Positions 7,215-15,125 of a DNA stretch of 40,739 bases are shown in pieces; positions within the stretch are counted from its first letter, which is position 1; the number at the start of each line of letters is the position of its first letter. The position numbers and the translations under genes were made by a program. The notes under the pieces are model-generated. The model saw only the letters and a list, made by a program, of their open reading frames with translations, was not told the origin of the DNA and ran no database searches. The stretch comes from Lachnospiraceae bacterium (lineage in GTDB: Bacteria > Bacillota > Clostridia > Lachnospirales > Lachnospiraceae). The stretch is from positions 1 to 40,739 of the forward strand of contig JAJPXU010000003.1 in assembly GCA_021205305.1 (NCBI GenBank). Reading direction: 5' to 3'.

Positions 7215-8123
7215 ATGAATATTCTGGATGAAATTGCCGGGCGCACGAAAGTCCGTATCGCTGAAGAAAAAGAGAAAATGCCGCTCGGAGAACTCCGTGC
7301 ACAGGCAGAGGAAGCACACCGGAGGGGAACCGCATTTGCGGACGGCGGCCCTGCGCAGGAGGCGTATGCGTTTGAAAAGGCGCTGCGCCCCGCAGCCGCA
7401 GATGAAGCCCTTTTGCAGAAGGGGGCGCCTGCCGAAGACGCCGGACAGACTGATGTGAAAATGGAAGATAACCGGATGGCTTCGCTCGGAATCGCTTTCA
7501 TCTGTGAGGTGAAAAAGGCTTCTCCTTCCAAGGGCCTGATTGCGCCGGATTTTCCCTATCTGCAAATCGCAGAGGAATATGAGGCGGCGGGCGCGGCGGC
7601 GATTTCCTGCCTGACAGAGCCGTATTATTTTCAGGGTCAGGACAGCTATCTGCGTGAAATTGCGGGGAGTGTGCATATCCCGGTTCTCCGAAAGGATTTT
7701 ACCGTGGATGAGTATATGATTTATCAGGCACGGGCATTCGGTGCGGGCGCGGTGCTGCTGATCTGTTCGATCCTGGATGATGCGCAGCTGCTGGCATATG
7801 GACAGCTTGCGGCGGAGCTGGGGCTGTCGGCGCTGGTGGAGGCGCACACGGAGGAAGAAGTCCTGCGGGCAATGAAAGCGGGTGCGAAAATCCTCGGTGT
7901 AAACAATCGCGATCTGAAGACCTTTCAGGTAGACCTGGGCACGAGCGCGCGTTATCGCAAACTGGTGCCGCCGGAAACGATTTTTGTCTCAGAGAGCGGC
8001 ATCCGCAATGCGGACGATATCAAAAAGCTGGTGGAGAACGGCACGAATGCGGTACTCATCGGTGAGACGCTGATGCGTGCGGCGGATAAAAAGGCGATGC
8101 TGCGGGAATTGCGTGGGGAATGA
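7215..8123 (+). CDS. trpC: Indole-3-glycerol-phosphate synthase with loop insertion
   Basis: A 302-residue TIM-barrel enzyme that closes the indole ring, converting carboxyphenylamino-deoxyribulose phosphate to indole-3-glycerol phosphate. It shows CEVKKASPSKGLI (catalytic Lys), AISCLTEPYYFQG, VLRKDFTVDEYMIYQARAFG, LGVNNRDLKTF and VSESGIRNADDI in order. The usual length is about 260. The excess comes from roughly 40 residues between about residues 53 and 95 (Ala/Glu/Gly-rich, APAEDAGQTDVKMED and neighbours), placed between the N-terminal helices and barrel strand 1, with no counterpart in the family that I recall. The reading frame is intact and all catalytic parts remain. Start at 7215 follows AAGGAGA. 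It is separate from trpF, as is common in Clostridia. Confidence 0.96.
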   Translation: MNILDEIAGRTKVRIAEEKEKMPLGELRAQAEEAHRRGTAFADGGPAQEAYAFEKALRPAAADEALLQKGAPAEDAGQTDVKMEDNRMASLGIAFICEVKKASPSKGLIAPDFPYLQIAEEYEAAGAAAISCLTEPYYFQGQDSYLREIAGSVHIPVLRKDFTVDEYMIYQARAFGAGAVLLICSILDDAQLLAYGQLAAELGLSALVEAHTEEEVLRAMKAGAKILGVNNRDLKTFQVDLGTSARYRKLVPPETIFVSESGIRNADDIKKLVENGTNAVLIGETLMRAADKKAMLRELRGE

Positions 8124-8213
8124 CAAAGGCTTGTGCGGGCAGGATGCAATTCTGATTTAAGAGAAAGGGCATCCTGCGTCTGCAGGAAAATCGGACAAAC
8201 CGAAAAGGAAGAA

Positions 8214-8999
8214 ATGGCGATTATGAATGGAAATCCCGTAAAAATAAAACTCTGCGGCCTGTCACGTCCGGTGGATATTGATTCTGTCAACGAGACGAAG
8301 CCGGACTACTGCGGATTTATTATAAACGTACCGAAGAGCATCCGCAACACGACGCCGGATCAGGTGCGTGCGCTGCGCAAAAATCTTTCCCCGGAGATCA
8401 TTCCGGTCGGCGTGTTCCGCAACGAGCCGGTAGAGAACGTGGCGGAGATTCTGCGGGATGGTACGATACAGGTTGCTCAGCTGCACGGGAGCGAGGATGA
8501 GGAATATATCCGGAAGCTGCGGACGTATGGGACATTTTTTATTATTAAGGCGTTTCGGGTGCCGATACCGGAAGAAATTAGTGAAATCCGGATGCGATCG
8601 TCCGAAAAACCATTTCATATCCGGAATGCGGCAGAACCCGGAATCGGAGAGCCTTCCTGTCAGGAGAAAGCGGCTTTCGAACCGGCAGACCGTTCGGCTG
8701 GGAACGTATTTTCGAGCTGGGCAGATATGGTAAACAAAAGCTCCGCCGACCTGGTTCTTCTGGACAATGGGGGCGGCGGCACCGGTCAGACATTTGAGTG
8801 GACCCTAGCAAACCAGATTCAGCGGCCGTTTCTGTTGGCCGGAGGCATCGGACCGGATAATATCACGGAAGCGCTGGATCAGCTGCATCCATGGGGCGTG
8901 GACATGAGCAGCAGTGTGGAGACGGACGGAAAGAAAGATCGTGAAAAAATGCTCGCCGCGGTGTCGCGGGTGCGAGAGTGGAACAAGAATAGGAGATGA
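8214..8999 (+). CDS. trpF: Phosphoribosylanthranilate isomerase with loop insertion
   Basis: A 261-residue (beta/alpha)8 isomerase acting between TrpD and TrpC. It has the family landmarks KIKLCGLSRPVDI (catalytic Cys), PDYCGFI, VGVFRNEP, VAQLHGSEDEEYI, LVLLDNGGGGTGQTF (catalytic Asp) and LLAGGIGPDNI, then GVDMSSSVETDGKKD. TrpF is usually 200-215 residues. The extra 45-50 lie at about residues 123-172, between strand 5 and the catalytic LLDNG strand, and include two small palindromes in the DNA (8655-8665 and 8666-8678). I chose ATG 8214 after AAGGAAG; ATG 8223 is an alternative, with the same site at longer spacing. The 90 bases after trpC contain no terminator, so it belongs to the operon. 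Confidence 0.94.
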   Translation: MAIMNGNPVKIKLCGLSRPVDIDSVNETKPDYCGFIINVPKSIRNTTPDQVRALRKNLSPEIIPVGVFRNEPVENVAEILRDGTIQVAQLHGSEDEEYIRKLRTYGTFFIIKAFRVPIPEEISEIRMRSSEKPFHIRNAAEPGIGEPSCQEKAAFEPADRSAGNVFSSWADMVNKSSADLVLLDNGGGGTGQTFEWTLANQIQRPFLLAGGIGPDNITEALDQLHPWGVDMSSSVETDGKKDREKMLAAVSRVREWNKNRR

Positions 9000-9005
9000 T
9001 AAAAC

Positions 9006-10187
9006 ATGAGTGGCAGATTTGGAATACACGGCGGTCAGTATATCCCGGAGACGCTGATGAATGCCGTGATTGAGCTGGAAGAGGCTTACAATCATTACAA
9101 AGATGATCCGGAATTCAACCGGGAACTGACGGAACTGTTTAACAATTACGCGGGCAGGCCGTCGCGCCTGTATTATGCGGAGCGTATGACGAAAGATCTG
9201 GGCGGCGCGAAAATTTATCTCAAGCGGGAAGACCTGAATCACACTGGTGCGCACAAGATCAATAACGTGCTTGGCCAGGCGCTTCTGGCGAAGAAGATGG
9301 GAAAGACCCGTCTGATCGCGGAGACCGGAGCGGGACAGCATGGCGTGGCGACGGCGACGGCGGCGGCATTGATGGATATGGAGTGCGAGGTCTATATGGG
9401 CGAGGAGGACACCAAACGCCAGGCGCTGAATGTTTACCGCATGAAGCTGCTTGGCGCGCAGGTACATCCGGTGACGACGGGGACAAGTACACTCAAGGAC
9501 GCTGTCTCCGAGGCGATGCGCGAGTGGACCAGACGGATTGACGATACGCATTATTGCCTTGGCTCTGTGATGGGACCGCATCCGTTCCCGACGATTGTGC
9601 GCGATTTCCAGAGCGTGATTTCCAAGGAAATCAAAGAGCAGCTACAGGAAAAAGAGGGGAAGCTTCCGGACGCGGTGCTGGCCTGCGTCGGCGGCGGCTC
9701 CAACGCGATCGGTACCTTTTACCATTTCATCCCGGATGAGAGCGTGCGTCTGATCGGCTGCGAGGCGGCGGGGCGCGGCGTTAATACGGCCGAGACCGCG
9801 GCAACCATCGCGACCGGAAAGCTTGGCATTTTCCACGGTATGAAGTCCTACTTCTGCCAGGATGAGTACGGCCAGATCGCGCCGGTTTACTCGATTTCCG
9901 CAGGGCTGGATTACCCGGGCATCGGGCCGGAGCATGCCTATCTGTATGACAAGGGACGTGCGGAATATGTGGCAATCACCGATGACGAGGCAGTAGAGGC
10001 ATTTGAATATCTGTCCCGGCTGGAAGGTATCATTCCGGCAATTGAGAGCGCCCATGCGGTTGCCTACGCGAGAAAGCTTGCTCCGACCATGGACCCGGAT
10101 CAGATCATTGTCATCACGATTTCCGGGCGCGGCGACAAGGACTGCGCGGCCATCGCGCGTTACAGAGGGGAGGATATTTATGAATAA
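9006..10187 (+). CDS. trpB: Tryptophan synthase beta subunit
   Basis: A 393-residue PLP enzyme that condenses indole, channelled from TrpA, with serine. The PLP lysine is in HTGAHKINN, the substrate loop is [14 protein letters not shown], the phosphate-binding loop is [10 protein letters not shown], and the C-terminal SGRGDKD motif is present. Length is standard for the TrpB1 type that pairs with TrpA. The start at 9006 follows AGGAGA by 7 bases and is 6 bases after the trpF stop. The 3' end overlaps trpA by 8 bases, a usual coupling for the two subunits of the alpha2beta2 complex. Confidence 0.98.
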   Translation: MSGRFGIHGGQYIPETLMNAVIELEEAYNHYKDDPEFNRELTELFNNYAGRPSRLYYAERMTKDLGGAKIYLKREDLNHTGAHKINNVLGQALLAKKMGKTRLIAETGAGQHGVATATAAALMDMECEVYMGEEDTKRQALNVYRMKLLGAQVHPVTTGTSTLKDAVSEAMREWTRRIDDTHYCLGSVMGPHPFPTIVRDFQSVISKEIKEQLQEKEGKLPDAVLACVGGGSNAIGTFYHFIPDESVRLIGCEAAGRGVNTAETAATIATGKLGIFHGMKSYFCQDEYGQIAPVYSISAGLDYPGIGPEHAYLYDKGRAEYVAITDDEAVEAFEYLSRLEGIIPAIESAHAVAYARKLAPTMDPDQIIVITISGRGDKDCAAIARYRGEDIYE

Positions 10188-10959
10188 GATACAGAATGCG
10201 TTTGCGCATGGAAAAGCGTTTATCCCGTTCATCACCTGCGGCGACCCATCGCTGGCGGTGACGGAGCAGCTGGTTTACGCGATGGAAAAAGCGGGAGCAG
10301 ACCTGATTGAGCTTGGCATTCCGTTTTCTGACCCGACCGCGGAAGGCCCGGTCATCCAGGAGGCGAACAACCGCGCCCTCTCTGGCGGTGTGACTACGGA
10401 CAAGATCTTTGACATGGTAAAAAAAATCCGCGAGAATACGCAGATCCCGATGGTGTTCATGACCTACGCGAATGTTGTATTTTCCTATGGCATTGAACGA
10501 TTCGTGAAGACAGCGGCGGAGGTCGGCATGGATGGCATCATCCTCCCCGACGTACCTTTTGAAGAAAAAGAAGAGTTCGCCGCTACCTGCCGTGAAAACG
10601 GCCTGGCGCTGGTCTCTCTGATCGCGCCGACTTCCCATGAGCGTGTCGCGCAGATTGCGTCCGCGGCAGAGGGCTTCATCTACTGCGTTTCCTCCCTGGG
10701 TGTGACCGGTGTCCGCTCCGAGATCACGACCGACATCGGTGAGATGGTGCGGCTGGTGCGTGCAGCCTCCGACATTCCGTGTGCGATCGGTTTTGGTATC
10801 TCCACACCGGAGCAGGCTGCGAAAATGGCCAGAGAGGCCGACGGCGTCATCGTCGGTTCTGCGATTGTGAAACTTTGCAAAGAGTACGGCGCGGACTGTG
10901 TGCCGAAGGTCGCAGAGTATGTGAAGAGCATGAAAGACGCGATTCGGGTGCGGCATTAG
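10180..10959 (+). CDS. trpA: Tryptophan synthase alpha subunit
   Basis: A 259-residue TIM-barrel protein that cleaves indole-3-glycerol phosphate to indole and glyceraldehyde phosphate. The catalytic Glu (position 49 in the Salmonella enzyme) lies in [11 protein letters not shown]. The next motif reads [10 protein letters not shown] instead of the more common DPxADGP, so the second catalytic Asp (Salmonella Asp60) is replaced by Glu. [40 protein letters not shown] and [10 protein letters not shown] follow in order. The start at 10180 sits inside trpB after GGGGAGG. The final codons and stop lie inside a dispersed palindromic repeat (10949-10988), so the repeat supplies the C-terminus. It is the last gene of the operon, before a strong terminator. 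Confidence 0.97.
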   Translation: MNKIQNAFAHGKAFIPFITCGDPSLAVTEQLVYAMEKAGADLIELGIPFSDPTAEGPVIQEANNRALSGGVTTDKIFDMVKKIRENTQIPMVFMTYANVVFSYGIERFVKTAAEVGMDGIILPDVPFEEKEEFAATCRENGLALVSLIAPTSHERVAQIASAAEGFIYCVSSLGVTGVRSEITTDIGEMVRLVRAASDIPCAIGFGISTPEQAAKMAREADGVIVGSAIVKLCKEYGADCVPKVAEYVKSMKDAIRVRH

Positions 10960-10988
10960 CCGCAAGACTCTTTGCCCGGCCCTGCGCA
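10949..10988 (-). repeat. GC-rich palindromic repeat R1, copy A (partial)
   Basis: Read on the minus strand, this matches copies at 14197-14262 and 19385-19447 almost base for base: ATGCGCAGGGCCGGGCAA, then AGTCTTGCGGCTAATGCCGC. The copy is cut off where trpA coding sequence begins, and covers the trpA stop codon (10957-10959). The inner hairpin GCGGC/GCCGC is kept, while the outer stem is only three pairs. Confidence 0.8.
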
Positions 10989-10989
10989 T

Positions 10990-11028
10990 AAAAAAGCCGC
11001 AGAACATGGATTTGTTTGCGGCTTTTTT
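10990..11028 (+). terminator. Terminator of the trp operon
   Basis: AAAAAAGCCGCA (10990-11001) pairs perfectly with TGCGGCTTTTTT (11017-11028) around a 15-nt loop. A-run and T-run make it usable from both strands. Confidence 0.92.
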
Positions 11029-11041
11029 AAATTGGGAGAAA

Positions 11042-11070
11042 TTGACGGAAATTTTATCTCGTGATATGAT
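11042..11070 (+). promoter_or_regulatory. Promoter of the ATPase-nuclease gene
   Basis: TTGACG (11042-11047) and TATGAT (11065-11070) are 17 bases apart. The leader to the ATG at 11186 holds a small hairpin GCCCGCATTGTGCGGC (11107-11122). Confidence 0.65.
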
Positions 11071-11185
11071 GTACTTGACTGAAAGCAGATTTTAATGATT
11101 GCATAATGCCCGCATTGTGCGGCGGATTGCTCGGAGAGCGGATATTCTATAATGCTTTAGACAGTACCGGAGATTGGAGGAGCCT

Positions 11186-12769
11186 ATGCAGAAAACTTTT
11201 AATGTCACGGGGGTCTGTGTGCCTGAAAGAAACTATATGGTGGATGTCAGTGACCGTGTGGAACGCATCGTTGAGGACTACGTATCGCCGGGAAAATATT
11301 TTACAATGAACCGTGCGAGACAGTATGGCAAGACGACGATGTTATATCTGCTTGAGGAAAGACTGAAAGAGTCGTTTATCGTACTTCGATTGAGCTTTGA
11401 AGCCGCAGACGAATATTTTGTTTCTCCTGCACTTCTTGCGGAAGGCCTGACGATGGATATAGCGGACTGTCTGCGCAGACAGAGTATAGAGGAAAGGATC
11501 ATTCGTGCATGGGAGGAGCCTGTTTCTGAGCGGTTTCCGATGCGCAGTCTGGGAGTAAAGATAACAAACCTTTGCAAAGCGTGTAAAAAGAAAGTGGTTT
11601 TGATGATTGACGAGGTGGACAGAAGTTCTGATAATCAGATTTTTCTTTCTTTCCTTGGTCTTCTTCGCGCAAAGTATCTGGATCAGGCGTCCGGATGGGA
11701 CACCACTTTTTGGTCAGTCATTCTGGCAGGGGTATACGATATAAAAAATTTAAAACAGAAAATGCATCCGAATGTGGAATCGAAATACAATAGTCCATGG
11801 AACATTGCGGTCGATTTTACAGTTGACATGAGTTTTTCTGCCAGCGATATCGCGTCAATGTTGGTGCAGTATGAAAAGGACTGGGAAACCGGAATGGATA
11901 CGGAAAAGATCAGTCAATTATTATACGACTATACTTCGGGTTATCCGTTTCTTGTGTCCAGACTGTGTCAGATCATGACAGCTTCATTGAGTGAAAACAG
12001 TTCAAAAGAAGAGCGAGAAGCTGCCTGGTCTGCAGGAGCGTTTCAGGACGCGGTTCGAGAGATGCTGAAAAAGCCAAATACGCTCTTTGACGATATGATA
12101 AAAAAACTGGCTGATTTTCCAAAATTAAGAGAAATGATCTACAGCATCCTGTTTCAGGGGAAAAGATATTCTTATGAAGCGGACAATGAACGTATCCGTA
12201 TTGGGGAAATGTTTGGTTTTCTGAAGGAAAAAGATGGCGCAGTTGTGGTTGCAAACCGGATATTTGAAATGAAACTGTATAATCTGTTTCTTTCAGAAGA
12301 AGAGACGGAAGAAAAAATAATCTCTGTTGCAGATACAGAGAAAAACCAATTTGTTTTGGGCGGACATCTGCAAATGGAATTGATTTTGAAAAAATTCTGT
12401 GAATACTTTGAAGAGATCTATGCTGATGCAGATGAGCGGTTTATTGAAGATAATGGAAGACGTATTTTTCTGATCTTCCTGAAACCTATCATAAATGGGA
12501 GCGGGAATTATTATATTGAGTCCAGAACCAGAAGCAGGAAGCGCACGGATGTGATCATTGATTACAAAGGCATCCAGGAGGTTCTTGAAATGAAAATCTG
12601 GCATGGGGAAGAATATAATAAACGCGGCGAAAAGCAGCTGTTGGAATACATGGATGCTTACCATTTGCAAAAAGGATATCTGTTGAGCTTTAATTTTAAT
12701 AAGAAGAAACAGGTTGGAGTAAAACAGGTTATTCTTGGGGACAGAGTGCTGGTAGAAGCTGTAGTGTAA
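11186..12769 (+). CDS. AAA-like ATPase fused to PD-(D/E)XK nuclease
   Basis: A 527-residue protein. The N-terminal half is an AAA-like (AAA_35-type) ATPase: FTMNRARQYGKTTML (about residues 45-59) is the Walker A region, with Gly-Lys-Thr kept in a shortened loop, and KKVVLMIDEVDR (about 134-145) is Walker B. A helical middle follows with SGYPFLVSRLCQIM. The C-terminal 130 residues hold a PD-(D/E)XK nuclease core: TDVIIDY (Asp), LEMKIW (Glu-x-Lys) and GEKQLLEYM (Gln). Cellular role and substrate are unknown; such proteins are scattered through Clostridia and Bacteroidetes genomes, often in many copies, and defence or selfish roles have been guessed. The ATG at 11186 follows GGAGGAG. The gene is AT-richer than the trp genes, stands alone with its own promoter, and looks acquired. 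Confidence 0.85.
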   Translation: MQKTFNVTGVCVPERNYMVDVSDRVERIVEDYVSPGKYFTMNRARQYGKTTMLYLLEERLKESFIVLRLSFEAADEYFVSPALLAEGLTMDIADCLRRQSIEERIIRAWEEPVSERFPMRSLGVKITNLCKACKKKVVLMIDEVDRSSDNQIFLSFLGLLRAKYLDQASGWDTTFWSVILAGVYDIKNLKQKMHPNVESKYNSPWNIAVDFTVDMSFSASDIASMLVQYEKDWETGMDTEKISQLLYDYTSGYPFLVSRLCQIMTASLSENSSKEEREAAWSAGAFQDAVREMLKKPNTLFDDMIKKLADFPKLREMIYSILFQGKRYSYEADNERIRIGEMFGFLKEKDGAVVVANRIFEMKLYNLFLSEEETEEKIISVADTEKNQFVLGGHLQMELILKKFCEYFEEIYADADERFIEDNGRRIFLIFLKPIINGSGNYYIESRTRSRKRTDVIIDYKGIQEVLEMKIWHGEEYNKRGEKQLLEYMDAYHLQKGYLLSFNFNKKKQVGVKQVILGDRVLVEAVV

Positions 12770-12886
12770 CAAATAAAGTACTCTGGCGGGGTTTAATCAT
12801 GTGGTAGCAGAATCAGTTGGTTCTTATCCCCTGAATATTTTTTTCAAATCAGGCCATACTCCAAAGGAAACAGTGAAAATAATGGA

Positions 12887-12958
12887 AATGCCCCCTCGCG
12901 TACGCTCGGCGGCAGGACACGCCCATCAATCAAAAAACGCTTCGCGTTGGATGGGCGC
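12887..12958. repeat. Composite palindromic element upstream of the spore protein gene
   Basis: Outer arms CGCCCATC (12920-12927) and GATGGGCG (12950-12957) enclose an 8-nt spacer on the left and an inner hairpin AACGC-TTC-GCGTT. The preceding sequence shares GCCCCCTC (12888-12895) and TCGGCGGCAGG (12906-12916) with the element inserted in valS (17835-17863). The rest of 12770-12886 shows nothing I can name. Confidence 0.75.
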
Positions 12959-12975
12959 CAAAAAGGAGTGTGACT

Positions 12976-13164
12976 ATGTCTGAAAAAAAGCTTATTTGGG
13001 AGGAACTCAGCCCGGATGACAAATTAAAGTATGAGATTGCGGAAGAACTGGGCTTGCTGGAAAAAGTGAAAACGCTGGGATGGAAATCCCTGACCGCAAA
13101 GGAGACTGGCCGTATCGGCGGCCTGATGACAAAAAAGAAAAGAGAGAAAGACCAGACGCTATGA
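12976..13164 (+). CDS. Small acid-soluble spore protein, alpha/beta type
   Basis: A 62-residue DNA-binding protein of the alpha/beta-type SASP family, which coats spore DNA and protects it from UV and heat. The protein shows LKYEIAEELGLLEKV, then GWKSLTAKETGRIGGLMTKK. The EIAxELG stretch is the spore protease (GPR) recognition region, and GxIGGxMTKK is the DNA-binding segment, in the form found in Lachnospiraceae rather than Bacillus. The ATG at 12976 follows AAGGAG; a GTG at 12970 is too close to that site. Expression is expected in the forespore, but I could not define a sigma-G promoter. Its stop overlaps the holA start by ATGA, an odd pairing with a replication gene. Confidence 0.88.
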   Translation: MSEKKLIWEELSPDDKLKYEIAEELGLLEKVKTLGWKSLTAKETGRIGGLMTKKKREKDQTL

Positions 13165-14147
13165 AAACGATAAACGAAGACATCAAAAGCGGCCAGTTTC
13201 GCCCGGCCTACCTTCTGTATGGAGAGGAAGCCTATCTGAAGGTTCAATACAAAAATAAACTCCGCGCCGCAATTTTGCCGGAGGACGATACGATGAACCT
13301 CAGCGTTTATACGGGCAAGGGGATTGATGTGAAGCAGATGATCGACCAGGCGGAGACGATGCCTTTTTTTGCGGATCATCGGCTGATTCTGATTGAGGAC
13401 AGCGGGTTTTTTAAAAACGCAAGTCCGGAGCTGGCGGAGTATCTGCCGCAGATGCCGCCGGAGACGATCCTGGTTTTTGTAGAGAGTGAAGTGGATAAGC
13501 GAGGCAAGCTTTACAAAAAAGTGAAGGACTGCGGGCGCGTTGTGGAGATGAAGCGGCAGGACGAACGGACGCTGACGGCCTGGGTGCTGGGCATGGTAAA
13601 GAGGGACGGGAAAAGGATCACGCAGGACGCGATGTCCCTCTTTCTGCAGAAGACCGGCGATGATATGGAAAACATCGCGCACGAGCTGGAAAAGCTGCTT
13701 TCTTACACCCTGGACGCAGACGCGATTACACCGGCGGATGTCGAGGCGGTCTGTACAGAAACGACGGAAAACCAGATTTTTGAGATGATTCGTGCGGTGG
13801 CAGAGAAGCAGCAGCGGCAGGCACTGGATCTGTATTACGACTTGCTGTCGCTGAAGGAACCGCCGATGCGCATTCTGTTCCTGATCGCGCGGCAGTTTAA
13901 TCAGATGCTCCAGTTAAAGGACTTAAGAGAACAGGGCATGGATCACAATACAGTGGCCTCGAAAGCCGGGCTGGCGCCTTTTATCGCGAAGAAGACGCTC
14001 TCGCAGGCGGCGCATTTTTCAAAGGAAGCGCTCCGGCAGGCAGTTGAGGACTGTGTGGAAGCGGAGGAGGCGGTCAAGACCGGCAGGCTGAATGACCGGC
14101 TTGCGGTGGAGCTGCTGATCGTGAAATTCAGTGAGAAAGCGGCGTAG
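13161..14147 (+). CDS. holA: DNA polymerase III subunit delta
   Basis: A 328-residue clamp-loader subunit that opens the beta clamp. The N-terminal pattern FRPAYLLYGEEAYLKVQYKN and the following region (ETMPFFADHRLILIEDSGFF) are typical of HolA domain I; MPPETILVFVESEVDKRGKLYK and ENIAHELEKLLSYT follow, then the C-terminal collar helices (RAVAEKQQRQALDLYYDLLS, ARQFNQMLQLKDLREQG, LNDRLAVELLIVKF). Length is usual. The ATG at 13161 overlaps the stop of the spore protein gene. There is no separate binding site, so translation is probably coupled. holA often precedes rpsT in Firmicutes; here it is followed by an accessory module instead. Confidence 0.94.
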   Translation: MKTINEDIKSGQFRPAYLLYGEEAYLKVQYKNKLRAAILPEDDTMNLSVYTGKGIDVKQMIDQAETMPFFADHRLILIEDSGFFKNASPELAEYLPQMPPETILVFVESEVDKRGKLYKKVKDCGRVVEMKRQDERTLTAWVLGMVKRDGKRITQDAMSLFLQKTGDDMENIAHELEKLLSYTLDADAITPADVEAVCTETTENQIFEMIRAVAEKQQRQALDLYYDLLSLKEPPMRILFLIARQFNQMLQLKDLREQGMDHNTVASKAGLAPFIAKKTLSQAAHFSKEALRQAVEDCVEAEEAVKTGRLNDRLAVELLIVKFSEKAA

Positions 14148-14158
14148 ATACTACCCTG

Positions 14159-14180
14159 ATACTTGACATATGACAAGTAT
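14159..14180. promoter_or_regulatory. Candidate operator: perfect inverted repeat over the -35 box
   Basis: ATACTTG (14159-14165) and CAAGTAT (14174-14180) form a perfect 7-bp inverted repeat around ACATATGA. Arms extend further with TACCC/GGGTA (14152-14187) with two mismatches. The repeat covers the -35 box of the promoter just below. It is a plausible binding site for the HTH protein encoded at 15100-15915. Confidence 0.6.
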
Positions 14181-14191
14181 TGGGGTATTCT
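14163..14191 (+). promoter_or_regulatory. Promoter of the HipA-like module
   Basis: A perfect TTGACA (14163-14168) and TATTCT (14186-14191) are 17 bases apart. The transcript leader would include repeat R1 copy B and the hairpin at 14257-14282. Confidence 0.7.
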
Positions 14192-14196
14192 GTCTT

Positions 14197-14262
14197 ATGT
14201 GCAGGGCCGGGCAAGGAGTCTTGCGGCTAAAGCCGCACCCGGCGCGCGCGGGCGAATAGGAG
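14197..14262 (+). repeat. GC-rich palindromic repeat R1, copy B
   Basis: About 65 bp closely matching 19385-19447. Outer arms GCCGGG (14206-14211) and CCCGGC (14238-14243) enclose an 11-nt spacer on the left and an inner hairpin GCGGC-TAAA-GCCGC (14223-14236). The copy continues into GCGCGCGGGCGAATAGG. Confidence 0.85.
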
Positions 14263-14282
14263 GCAAAAGAAGGCCGCCTCCT
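14257..14282. repeat. Hairpin in the leader of the HipA-like gene
   Basis: TAGGAGGC is inverted as GCCTCCTA around a 10-nt centre. It lies about 20 bases before the coding start. It has no T-run, so it is not a terminator. Confidence 0.6.
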
Positions 14283-14303
14283 ACTCGATTCCGGGAGGTT
14301 TTT

Positions 14304-15125
14304 ATGAGAGATATTGTGTCAGAAAAACAGGATCTTACATATTTATCCTGGACGAGAACCCGGAATTCTTCCGGAACGGCCGGATCATTCCTGAAAGCAT
14401 ATTCCGAATTGGGCGGGGAAAAGATTTATTATAAGCTTTCTAATTATGACACGATGCGCGGTGTGATTGGTCATGAATGTGTAAATGAATTAATTGTTGA
14501 CCGCCTGCTCACAATTTTGGGGGTTGAGCACCTGCATTATCAGCTGATCCATGCGGATATCCTGGTAAGTGAACAGCAGCAGGAAGTATTTCTTTGTGCT
14601 TCCAGGGACTTTAAGAAGAGCGGAGAGAGCAAGATTGCATTGGATGTCTATTACGACAGGGAACATATGGAAGGAGAAAAGCCTCTGGACTTTTGTATCC
14701 GCAATGGATGGGCGGATTATGTCTATACGATGTTTGCCGTTGACTATCTGATCTTAAACCGGGATCGTCATGGAGCGAATATTGAGGTGCTGCGCGACAG
14801 CCGGAAGCGGACGATCCGTCTGGCTCCACTTTTTGATCACGGACTGTCTCTGCTGTTTAGCTGCCTGACGGAGGAAGCAATTGCAGGCTATGATGTGATG
14901 GAGGATCGGCTTACCAATACCTGGCTTGGTTCACGGTCAACGCTGGACAATCTGAAGCTGATACCGATGGGGCAATTTCCAAAGCTGAAATGTCTGCTCC
15001 CTGAACACAAGGAGGTACTCATGCAGGGGCTGAATGATGTGATTTCACAAAATCTGCGGGATAAAATATGGGAAATGATCTGGAAACGGTGGTGCGTATA
15101 TGAAGCTATTTGCGATCAGAGATGA
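14304..15125 (+). CDS. HipA-like protein kinase (kinase core)
   Basis: A 273-residue protein that I place with HipA/CtkA-type serine/threonine kinases from its motifs. GEKIYYKLSNYD holds a candidate ATP-binding Lys; ECVNELIVDRLLTILGV fits the following helix; NRDRHGANI (residues 152-159) is the HipA catalytic loop, with Asp154 and Asn159; LAPLFDHG (173-180) is the metal-binding Asp motif, Asp178. HipA itself is about 440 residues, with an N-terminal subdomain that is missing here; a similar-looking region sits in the next gene instead. Start at 14304 follows GGGAGG. It overlaps the next gene by 26 bases. In HipBA modules the kinase phosphorylates a tRNA synthetase and arrests growth; whether this one is toxic is unknown. 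Lower GC than neighbours suggests acquisition. Confidence 0.8.
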   Translation: MRDIVSEKQDLTYLSWTRTRNSSGTAGSFLKAYSELGGEKIYYKLSNYDTMRGVIGHECVNELIVDRLLTILGVEHLHYQLIHADILVSEQQQEVFLCASRDFKKSGESKIALDVYYDREHMEGEKPLDFCIRNGWADYVYTMFAVDYLILNRDRHGANIEVLRDSRKRTIRLAPLFDHGLSLLFSCLTEEAIAGYDVMEDRLTNTWLGSRSTLDNLKLIPMGQFPKLKCLLPEHKEVLMQGLNDVISQNLRDKIWEMIWKRWCVYEAICDQR

